DNA from: Thermoplasmata archaeon
GTDB lineage: Archaea > Thermoplasmatota > Thermoplasmata > Halarchaeoplasmatales > Halarchaeoplasmataceae
Length of the DNA stretch: 8,555 bases
NCBI GenBank assembly: GCA_019594195.1
Contig: JAFDTP010000070.1
Coordinates: 1 to 8,555 of the forward strand
Reading direction: 5' to 3'
Positions 1 through 8,500 of this stretch are shown one piece after another. A model generated the notes under the pieces. It was given only the letters and a program-made list of their open reading frames with translations. It made no database searches and was not told the DNA's origin. Each line of letters opens with the position of its first letter. Positions within the stretch are counted from its first letter, which is position 1. A program made the position numbers and the translations under genes.

Positions 1-522
1 ATCTTCAAAGAAACCCAGACCGATCACGGCATGGGGATAGCACTCTCTTACCTGGGAAAACTCTACATCATGGAAGGATCCATGGAGGAAGCAAAGAAGG
101 TCTTAGAATACGGTGAAAATATAAAATCGAACTTGGATGAGTTCAGATTAGAATTGATCGTCGAAAGACATCTAGCCGAATATCACCTTAAAAATAACAG
201 GATAGAAAAAGCGCTCTCTTACTGTGAAAAATCCGTACACAAAGCGAAGAAATCAGAAATGATTAACGAGTTGGGTAAAGGGAAGAAAGTCTTAGGGAAG
301 ATTTATCATAAAAAGAAATTGTATTGGAAAGCCGCAGAAGAATTCAAGGAAGCTATCGATATCTTTGATCGAACCGGTTCTAGAAAAAATAAAGCTGATG
401 CACTATTCTCCTGGGGTAAGTTATCAGAGGAAAGTAAAACCGGAGATGATCCTCAAAAAAAGATCGAAAAAGCTTTAGAACTTTTTAAAGAATGTGGGGT
501 CAATACTAGATATATCCAGTAG
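1..522 (+). CDS. TPR-repeat protein, 5'-partial (C-terminal end only)
   Basis: The frame is open from base 1 (it reads I-F-K-E-T-Q-T-D-H-G before the first visible Met at 31), so the gene starts outside the window and Met at 31 is probably internal. The visible 173 residues form about four helical-hairpin repeats with a period near 40 residues. They start roughly at the visible Met and 37, 77 and 117 residues later. Each shows the TPR pattern of a small residue in helix A followed by an A-x-x-x-[FLY] signature in helix B, for example EEAKKVLEYGENI, EKALSYCEKSV, KAAEEFKEAIDIF and EKALELFKECG. The 40-residue period fits the TPR_12-type repeats that often end large signalling ATPases, regulators or kinases, but the effector part is not visible. 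The protein is soluble and lysine/glutamate-rich, with no membrane segment. It is a scaffold for protein-protein contacts; its partner is unknown. It ends with TAG at 520-522, convergent to the kinase gene. Confidence 0.85.
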   Translation: MFKETQTDHGMGIALSYLGKLYIMEGSMEEAKKVLEYGENIKSNLDEFRLELIVERHLAEYHLKNNRIEKALSYCEKSVHKAKKSEMINELGKGKKVLGKIYHKKKLYWKAAEEFKEAIDIFDRTGSRKNKADALFSWGKLSEESKTGDDPQKKIEKALELFKECGVNTRYIQ

Positions 523-597
523 GTAAGATAAGAGAAAGGATATACCCCTAGCTATAATCTTTTTTTGTATACCTAACCACACGTCTCTACTGGATAT
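512..597. repeat. 11-bp perfect inverted repeat around the TPR gene stop
   Basis: ATATCCAGTAG at 512-522 has its exact reverse complement CTACTGGATAT at 587-597, with a 64-nt spacer. The left arm covers the last codons and the stop of the TPR gene. G-T wobbles could add a pair at each end. In RNA this would be a long-loop stem. The U-tract at 560-566 lies inside the loop, so only transcripts that pass it could form the stem. The match is seen directly; a function is not shown. Confidence 0.5.
560..566 (+). terminator. U-tract terminator candidate for the TPR gene
   Basis: Seven consecutive T lie 38 nt after the TPR stop codon, in the spacer between two convergent genes. Archaeal RNA polymerase can terminate on U-tracts without a stable hairpin, and no strong hairpin directly precedes this one. 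A second T6 run at 619-624 could act as backup. On the other strand no comparable T-run follows the kinase gene, so its terminator is not visible. Confidence 0.45.
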
Positions 598-660
598 GGT
601 CATCGCATAGATCCTCTATTTTTTAAAGGACACTTTCCACAAGACGAAGCATCTCTCTTT

Positions 661-1785
661 TTAAGCCTGTACTTCCACTAATCTGTACTCTCTGAAACCT
701 TGAACTACTTTCATATATCCCTTTTCTCTGATCTTTTCATTCAAATCTTCATCACCAGTATCCGCACGAAGTGTTTTAGTACTTTTGACTTTAGTCGGTG
801 TAGCCAAAATATAAATATTATTCAATCCGGCTTTTTTTACTACTTCAGAACTTATCTGCTGATTACCTCTGCCGAGGAAGAAACCCTGGTTTCCGATCAT
901 AGAGACCACTATTTTAACACCAGGCGAGTTTTCAGCATGTCTGAGTATGTCACTTTCAGCCACATCCAGTTCAACTATTTCTTTGTTCTTCAGCAGGTCT
1001 ACTCCCAAAATAGTATTTTCCAATCCTAGCACTTCTTGTATTTTTGCTGTTGTTGAACCTGGACCTAAGATAAAAAGATGATCTGGGGATTCTTCCATCT
1101 CCTCGATTATAAATTGAGCTATATCCATCTTCTGTTCTTCCTGATCCACCGATCTAAAGCTCTGTTTTCCCAATTGTATATAGTGCGGTTCGTAAATACT
1201 GAGCGCATCACCATGCATCTTTATCTCCCATTCGCCTTCTCTATATCTCTCTTCATCCAGATCCATGATCTCGACTTCAGATACGTCAGCTTCACCTTCG
1301 ATGAAACTGTTGAACAATCTAGCGCTAGCTTCTGGGTTCACACCGAAGCAGCCACTGTGCATCTTGACTCCAGCAGGTATACCAAGGATAGGCAGTTCTT
1401 TATCCACCTCTTCAAAAACATCTCTAGCTGTCCCATCACCACCACAGAAGATTATAAGATCGACTCCCTTCTCTAAAAAATTTCTGATAGTTTCGTGGGT
1501 GTCTTCAGGTGATGTGCCACCAATGCTTCCCTCGGGAGGTTGATAAACCGTTCTTATATCATCATCTGGGAATATCTTTTTTAAGGATTCTTTCCCCAAT
1601 ATCCCCTCAGCAGTAAACCAAACATGACCTCCTTGCATATTGCTTAAGGCAAGCTCAGCTCTTTTTCTAGCAACGGGTTCGGCTCCACGCTCAACAGCTT
1701 CCCTATAAACGCCGTCAGTACCCTTCAAACCTACTCTACCGCCCATACCAGCGATGGGATTTATGATAAATCCGATTCTCATCAT
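661..1785 (-). CDS. ATP-NAD kinase family protein (COG3199-type)
   Basis: Predicted cytoplasmic kinase that phosphorylates NAD to NADP using ATP or polyphosphate. The family is the archaeal/bacterial COG3199 branch, distant from classical NadK; the substrate is assigned by family only. The 374 residues include an N-terminal nucleotide-fold strand with the family signature NPIAGMGG (residues 9-16) followed by GLKGTDG (19-25). The diacylglycerol/NAD-kinase superfamily motif is GGDGT at 115-119, after the hydrophobic strand LIIFC. Further family motifs are LGIPAGVKMHSG (134-145), GPGSTT (241-246), GRGNQQIS (305-312) and LRADTGD (339-345). The length is normal for the family and no key motif is missing. 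The start is one of two adjacent ATG codons (1785 or 1782); nothing resembling a ribosome binding site precedes them, and a TATA-like box lies about 24 nt upstream, so the mRNA is probably leaderless. The gene is divergent from queE and convergent with the TPR gene, so it is probably transcribed alone. Confidence 0.92.
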   Translation of the reverse strand: MMRIGFIINPIAGMGGRVGLKGTDGVYREAVERGAEPVARKRAELALSNMQGGHVWFTAEGILGKESLKKIFPDDDIRTVYQPPEGSIGGTSPEDTHETIRNFLEKGVDLIIFCGGDGTARDVFEEVDKELPILGIPAGVKMHSGCFGVNPEASARLFNSFIEGEADVSEVEIMDLDEERYREGEWEIKMHGDALSIYEPHYIQLGKQSFRSVDQEEQKMDIAQFIIEEMEESPDHLFILGPGSTTAKIQEVLGLENTILGVDLLKNKEIVELDVAESDILRHAENSPGVKIVVSMIGNQGFFLGRGNQQISSEVVKKAGLNNIYILATPTKVKSTKTLRADTGDEDLNEKIREKGYMKVVQGFREYRLVEVQA

Positions 1786-1803
1786 TTAACGAATGAAAGA
1801 TTC

Positions 1804-1819
1804 AAGATAAATCTTTTTT
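1804..1819 (-). promoter_or_regulatory. TATA/BRE-like promoter of the ATP-NAD kinase gene
   Basis: On the minus strand the sequence reads GAAAAAAGATTTATCTT: an A-rich BRE-like element followed by a TTTATCT box centred near 1808. That is about 24 nt upstream of the start codon at 1785. Archaeal TATA boxes usually sit 24-27 nt before the transcription start, so the transcript should begin at or next to the ATG (leaderless). Confidence 0.45.
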
Positions 1820-1838
1820 CATGGAACGATCGACCCTC

Positions 1839-1851
1839 AATATTTATATTT
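1839..1851 (+). promoter_or_regulatory. TATA-box promoter of queE
   Basis: AATATTTATATTT lies about 20-30 nt before the queE ATG at 1870, the spacing expected of an archaeal TATA box for a leaderless transcript. No Shine-Dalgarno lies in front of the ATG. The 84-nt spacer 1786-1869 thus holds two back-to-back promoters and little room for anything else. Confidence 0.5.
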
Positions 1852-1869
1852 TGTAACCTATGTCGATCT

Positions 1870-2493
1870 ATGGAGATATGTGAGATATTCCATTCGCTGC
1901 AGGGCGAAGGTAAAGATCTTGGCCTACCCACTATATTTGTTAGAACTACCGGGTGTAATCTAAGATGTGAATGGTGCGATACAAGTTACGCTTGGGATGG
2001 AGGCAAAGATCTTGAGATCGGTATCATAAAAGAAAAGCTGGATATGATAAGTTGTCGAAGGGTCTGTATCACCGGAGGAGAACCTCTACTCCAAAGGGAT
2101 CTCATGGGTCTAATCGAGGAACTGATACCCTCTTATGAGATAAGTATCGAAACCAACGGATCAAAGGACATATCTGAACTTATAAAAAAAGACTTAAGGG
2201 TCTCGATGGATTATAAGACACCATCATCAGGTATGGAAGAAAAGATGATAGAAGATAACCTTGGTCTTCTAAGAGAACGCGATCAACTCAAATTCGTCAT
2301 CTCTGATATGGATGACTATGAATTCAGTGTTGAGATTCTAGAAAGATCTGAGCTCGACTGCGAGGTCATATTTCAGAACGAAGAAGGATTTGAATTAAAG
2401 CGGTTAGCCGAATCGGTGTTAACGGACGGTGTAGAAGTAAGAGTATTACCTCAACTCCACAAGATGATCTGGACGGAAGAAAAAGGAGTATGA
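1870..2493 (+). CDS. queE: 7-carboxy-7-deazaguanine synthase (QueE), radical SAM
   Basis: Radical-SAM enzyme that rearranges 6-carboxy-5,6,7,8-tetrahydropterin into 7-carboxy-7-deazaguanine, the precursor of preQ0. In archaea preQ0 feeds archaeosine at tRNA position 15. The 207 residues match the family's usual length of about 210. The N-terminal QGEG motif is at residues 11-14. The [4Fe-4S] cluster motif is C29-x3-C33-x2-C36 followed by DTSYAW, and the canonical CX3CX2C spacing is intact. The SAM-binding GGEP is at 69-72. The C-terminal LPQLHKMIW agrees with the conserved family ending. The ATG at 1870 places QGEG at the normal distance from the N-terminus and fits the TATA box just upstream. 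The partners queD and queC are not in the window, so the pathway is scattered or lies nearby. The stop codon is 24 nt from the convergent end of the giant surface-protein gene. Confidence 0.95.
   Translation: MEICEIFHSLQGEGKDLGLPTIFVRTTGCNLRCEWCDTSYAWDGGKDLEIGIIKEKLDMISCRRVCITGGEPLLQRDLMGLIEELIPSYEISIETNGSKDISELIKKDLRVSMDYKTPSSGMEEKMIEDNLGLLRERDQLKFVISDMDDYEFSVEILERSELDCEVIFQNEEGFELKRLAESVLTDGVEVRVLPQLHKMIWTEEKGV
2480..2484 (-). terminator. Weak U-tract after the giant surface-protein gene
   Basis: On the minus strand a run of five T lies 34 nt past the stop codon of the giant gene, inside the 3' end of queE. It is the only T-run near that end. Because the two genes converge with a 24-nt gap, termination of at least one transcript must occur within the other gene. 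The assignment is weak. Confidence 0.25.
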
Positions 2494-2517
2494 TGTACAA
2501 CCACTACCATTCCGTAC

Positions 2518-5500
2518 TCAAGATCTCCTGTTATCCAAGTCAGTATGTACGGCGATGAGCGCTGCTATCAAAACGATCAATATGATCCCTAAAAATATTT
2601 GAATGGGATATGGATCGGATACATCATCCTCTGTGTGATCACTTTTTTCTCCCGGATATTCATCAAAGTTCGCTGTTATCTCGACATCGCTTTTCATAGT
2701 GATAGTTATCTCCTTCAAATCTTCTTTTTCAGCAGTTATATCCCCGGACCAATGACTGAAATTCCAATTCTCTTCCCCTGTAGCAGTGATGTATACCTTT
2801 TCTCCTGAATGAAAATTGTATTTTCCTTCCCCAGGTTCGATGATACCCTCTCCTTCGATCTCTATTATTAGATCATATGTCTCTTCGTGATCGATAGATT
2901 CAAAATTAGCGGCTATACTCTTGTCTTTGTCCATGATTATAGTGATTTCAGACTGATTGATTTTATCATCGATCACATCTCCAGACCAGTGGCTAAAATT
3001 CCAATCTCCTTTAGGATGGGCACTAAGGAGTAACTTCTCACCAGCCCTGTAGCTATGTTTCCCCTTCTCTGGATCAGTGTAGCCATTTCCATCGACATCT
3101 ATATCCAACTCATACTCGATGTCCTGAGAAACATTTTCAAAGTGTGCTTTTAGGACCTTGTTTTCATACATCAATATGGTGATATTTCGATACTCTTTTC
3201 CTTCCTCACTTACGTCTCCAGACCAGTGGCTAAAATTCCATCCATTATCTGGTATAGCTCGTATGGTAACTTCAGTATTCTCTTTATATTTATCCAACTC
3301 AGGATCTACTTCTATAGATCCTTCTCCTTCCAAATACATATCAAGTTCCCATCTTTTTGGTTCGCCCTCTGAGAATCTCGCTATTATCTCTTTATCCTCA
3401 TGCATATTGATGGTTATGTTTTCCTCAGCACCATCATGGTCTCCAGTCCACCTCTCTAGGTACCAGTCTTCCTCTGGTACTGCAGTGATCGTTACTTTTT
3501 CTCCCTTTTCATAAGTGTGCCTTCCTTCTGATGGGTAGATATCACCTTCCCCTTCGACTCGAAGCTCCAAGAGTTTATCTTCGACTTCGCCGAAAGTTGC
3601 TGTTATCTCTTTGTCTTCATCCATCTTCATGGTTACTTCGTCCTCGATACCTTCATGATCTCCAGTCCAACCCTTAAAATAAGACCCCTTGTCTGGATCT
3701 GCCGTAAGATCCACCTCAGTGTTTTCTCTGTAATCTTCTTGCTCAGGATCGATATCGACTGTTCCGTTTCCCTCGACATTTATTTCGATTGAATGCCTTA
3801 CCTTAATTTCAGAGTGTGTTTTAAAAGTCCAAACATCAGACACTTCACTGTATTCACCATCGTAAGCTTCAACATACCACTTGTATGTTGTATCAGTTTC
3901 TAATCCCTCCCATCGGACATTTGCTTCACCGTTAGAGACACCTTCATCTATGCCGATCAATTGATCATCAGCAGAATAAAAGTGTACATCTATAGTATTT
4001 TCACCTACATATCCTACATCAACACTCAAGTCTAGCTCCGTTTCGACATCGATAGACCCATCTTCAGGGGACGGCGAAGAGAGATCGATATCCGGACTGA
4101 CCCCACCTACTATAGACAAAATTAGTGAGTCTTCAGCACTATTTTGATATTCATCAAATGCTTTCACTATCAAATTCCTCTCGCCTTCTGGTAGACCTTC
4201 AAAGGTGTAACTATTTTTTTCTTTTCCTACCTCCCTCCAAACATCGTCATGATCGCTTTTCACTAGAAAATGACAGATCGCTGAATTTTCATCTTCAGCA
4301 TCCCACTCCAATTTCACATCATCCCCGATATATCTTCTTTCAGTAGGACTTGTTATCTTTATCTCGGGCGCTTTTGTATCTTTCACTTCAGCTATTTTAA
4401 CCACTTCGTTTTCATCCTCATTTCCCTGAGCATCTTCAGCTCTCACTGCAAAACTATGTTCGCCGATCTTCGAAACGTTGACTTCTAATTCTATCTCACT
4501 TTCTGATCTCTTTATGGTCTTTATAGGATCCTCAAAATCCATTTCCTCATCATGTGCATGATATATGTTATAAGATATCGGCATGCTTGGGTCTGCCGCT
4601 TCGTACCAAACCAAGCCTACGCTCTTTTCTGAATGAGTAACATGAGTTGATTCCAATCCATCAAATTTTGGCGGTGAACCATCTTCTATTTGGAAAGAGA
4701 TAGGCTCGGAAGTTGAGTTCGTAAGTCCGACTGAGTTTCTAACGCTTAATTGCAGATGATGTTCGCTGTTAGGGTCTAGCCCTTCTAGAACTATAGATGT
4801 TTCTCTAGTTCTCCACTGCCAGTGATGCTGCTCTAATTCTACATCGTCTCTCTTATCATGATGTATTCTGTATTCAAATGGTTCTGATTCTCCTTCAGCA
4901 GCTTCCCATTCCAATCTAACTGAGTTGTTTCCATCGTATTTTTCGAGTTCTGGTTCCACATCAAATCGAGGAGGTTTCACATCTATAACATGTAAAGTTT
5001 TTTCATATCGTGTTTTAGCACCGGTTTCCGTATCTTCTGCCATTAAAGCGACCGTATGATAACCAGTTTCAAAAAATTCATGTTTGATCTCTTTTCCATA
5101 TCTTTCAGCGGAACACTCAAATGTCCATGTATAATTCAACTCTTCATCTGTACTTTCAGCTTCAAATATTATATCTTCACCAACGACTGGTGTCTCTGAA
5201 TGAGTGAAATTCACATATGGAGGGGCCACTTCAGTACTGACCGAATATTCATTATCGAAATTAGGTTGAGCGGTCCTGTTTATCCTTTGTAAGGAGGAAT
5301 TAGGTAGATATCTCTTTATCAATCTAAAATCATCTATTGAGATAGAGCCTAGACCATCGGCTAATTTTATCGGTTCTGTAGAGCTAGCTAGCGAATCAAA
5401 ATCATCAAGATGGATAGTTTCAGTATGATCATCTAGTGAACCGACCTCGTCATAACCTCTCAAAGTAACTTCTAATCTGCCATCCTCATATCGCAAAGCA

Positions 5501-8500
5501 AAGAAAGCCCACCCGGAAGGAAAGTCTATACCTGTAGAATATTCATATGAACCTTTTTCAACATCCCATAGTTTTACGTTCAATTCATCTCCTTCCAAGG
5601 ACACGCCCCAAGAACCTTCTTTCATCATCAGATCATTTCCTTCTCCGATATTTTCTTTATTTATCAAGGCGGTAACAGTGAAATCTTCAGTCTTGTCGGT
5701 AAAATTGAGCGATTGAGAGTGGTCGATGACCATCTCACTATCTGAACCATTAAAGGTAACGTATCTTCCGTACCTATCATGTTCAACAAGTTCATCGTGT
5801 TCATTTCTGCTCCAATTCCCCCTCATCTCGCCCAGATTATCTTTATCGCTACTATCTTCGATCATGTCCCCATTGACTGAACCTTCAAACCTGTGATGAG
5901 CAATATGCCAGGAATCAATCGTCCGTTTTTCTTTCACCATTATCATCTTGGGATCATCAAATCCTAGATCTGGATCTACTTGATCTGGAGAGTATTTTTC
6001 TTTGTCCAAGAGACTCCTCTCCCTAGACCAGCCGTCCTCTGTCGACTCAAGGATAGTAGGTACGGCATTACTTCCTTTTTGGAACACATAAAAATAATCA
6101 TCTTCATCCACATGATGACTCAACCCCATCACGATCTCGCCTTTGTGAACAACTTTATGTCCAGATGAAACCCCGATGACTTTTCTCCTTATCTCAGAAT
6201 TATTTTCTATCCAAGTGACCACTTTATCACCATCCTCTTCCGAGAGTAACTGATGAGAGGTAGTATTGGGTGTCTCTACAACTTTTTCCACCATATTTTC
6301 ATCGAGTGAGACTAAAACTGTTTCATTATAGCAGGTTTCACCGTACTTTCCATTATCATCTTCCACTGTTCGAGTGTAAATGACAGCACCCTCTCCATCG
6401 ACGAACTCTATAGAGGGTCTGGAAGATTGAGGAAGAAGATCACTTTCAGAATATATCTTTTCCCAATCCTCTCCATCTTGTTTCAAAACACTGATATTTC
6501 CCTGTTGGCTTGCAGGGGAATCGAACATATCGATAGATGGTGAGCCAGATCTATAAACCACGTGTATATTGTCTTCACTATCAACATCAACGTCAAAACT
6601 GGTTATAGCCTGATTTTCAGCAGAATGTTCTAAGCCTAGCTCCGACCATTCACCATCCCATGATTTACCTCTCAAAATATCGTTTTTGTAATAACTTTCC
6701 AACTCCTCTGATCCATTGAAATCACCTGGTTCTTTTTCTATCTCTTTATATATCAATGCTATCTTGTCGTCCACTATTTCGAGTTCTGGATCATAAGCCA
6801 TCTTTCCGTCTGTTTCGAGTAGTTCAGCACTATCGGTCCAATTCCCTTCAGAAAATGTTTGATAAAATAAATCAGACTGAACTGATCCTTCTTTATCCTT
6901 TGAAAGCTCACTCCAAACCGCTATCGCGTTTTCTTCATCTAAAGATGCGATCGAGGGATCCGCCTCGGGACCAACATTTCTTTTATGACCGAAAGAATCC
7001 ATTTCATCTATGGTTGGATCATCAACAATTTCGTAATCTCTTGTGGCTAATCTATCGGTGGTGAACATCTGATTTTGAACGCTGTCATCATTGTCCATTA
7101 AAATCATCGACGAAGTAGATGGAGATGTGCTGTATAATTCCCATTTTTCTGTCTTCGACCATAGGCCCCATCCTGCTGATACTTCAACTTCGAATCTTCC
7201 AGAATGGTAAAATTCTGTTTCCAAAGACGGTATCTCTAGGTCTAATATCGCTTCCAATAGTAATCTACCTTCCACCTTAGCAAGACCGGCTCCTACCTCT
7301 CCATAAGGTCCACCACCAAATTCAAGTAATAGTTCTATCGGTACCTCCCCATCCACAGGTGAAAATGAAAGGCCTTCACTACCATAGTACATATCACCGA
7401 TATCGTACTCTACGCTTATCTCTCCCCCTATCTCTGCTGTCAAACCTACTTCAGCGAATCCTATAGATTTCAGTGGTATATCTATTCCAACACCTGCACC
7501 GACATCAAGTCCCAATTCACCGGAAACAGCGATACCTGTTTCCTTAATCTGAAGGTCGATCCGCACACTAGCAGAAACTTCCATCTCTTGTTCTCCCGAA
7601 TATTTATGAGAATTGCCGAGCTGGCCCTCGAAATCGTCTATTCCCATATCGTCCTCATCTATGTCTGTTTGAAATTCGATCAAAGTGGTCTCAAAACCAA
7701 GTTGGTTATCAAACTTTATATCATCATCAGGAAACAACTCCATTTCAAAACCATAATCACCTCCAAAAAAAGTTCTAAGATTATCGAGGTTCTCTAGTTC
7801 ATCGGCACCTGATATCTCTAAAGCAGACATATTCATTTCTTCCAGCTTGTCCTCGACATCATCTTTGTCATCAAACTCTGGTTTTTCAAATTCGACTTCC
7901 CAACCAGTATGATAATTCTCATCTCCTACATTTTCGATCTCAAGATTATCTCCAAAGAATACATCTATCAAGGGCATGAACCATTCAGGCGTATCGATCA
8001 TCTCGACTTCTTTCGTATTTTTTAGTTCTAAGTCATGATAGGAATCTAATGGGTTTTCCTTTTCACCTCTATACTCATTATAAAGATATGGTTGGACATT
8101 TACTTCTGCATCTTCAGTCGTATCACTAACGTTGAAAATTTTCCTCCACTCCGCTCGTCCGTCCACTCTGATTGGTTCCTCACAACGTTTCTCTTCCCTT
8201 CCTTCAGCTTTCTGAAACACAAAATCGATATGTTCGTAAGTAAGAGTGTCTGATGTCTTCAATAAATATTGGTTTTTCAAACTATCTTCGTTGCTTAAAA
8301 CATCATATTCGGTTTTATCTTCGGGCAAATGGAAAAATCGCTCTTCTGAATTACTCTCTTCATAACTAGATGTTAAGAGAAATTCACCAAGAACCCAGGC
8401 GCTTTGGATACATCGACGTTTATCACCATTACCGTTATCATATTCTAAAAGAACGTTCTTCAGACCAGCATCCTCGTAATCATTGTCCATGACCGCACTA

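Noticed and set aside
31..33. ATG as the real start of the TPR protein
   Set aside because: The frame is open from base 1, and the ten residues before it look like the end of a preceding repeat. No promoter or ribosome binding site can be judged in 30 bases.
523..660. Possible small RNA or C/D-box RNA in the convergent spacer
   Set aside because: No C-box (RTGATGA) or tRNA-like fold was seen. Only the inverted repeat and T-runs could be supported.
1078..1543. Plus-strand open frames opposite the ATP-NAD kinase gene
   Set aside because: They are antisense to a gene with clear family motifs. Their translations are low-complexity Phe/Leu/Ser-rich shadows without recognisable domains.
3158..3514. 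Plus-strand open frame of 118 codons opposite the InlB-type repeats
   Set aside because: It is antisense to repeated coding sequence, and its repeated-looking peptides are the mirror of the WSGD cores. There is no promoter or start context for a gene.
2653..3804. Repeat array considered as CRISPR or another non-coding repeat
   Set aside because: The units keep the reading frame, have a protein-level pattern and unequal lengths (73-79 codons), and lack short identical repeats with unique spacers.
8488..8490. ATG as the real start of the giant surface protein
   Set aside because: The frame stays open upstream to the window edge and the following residues (MDNDYEDAG) are not a signal peptide, which a membrane-anchored surface protein should have. 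It is most likely an internal Met.
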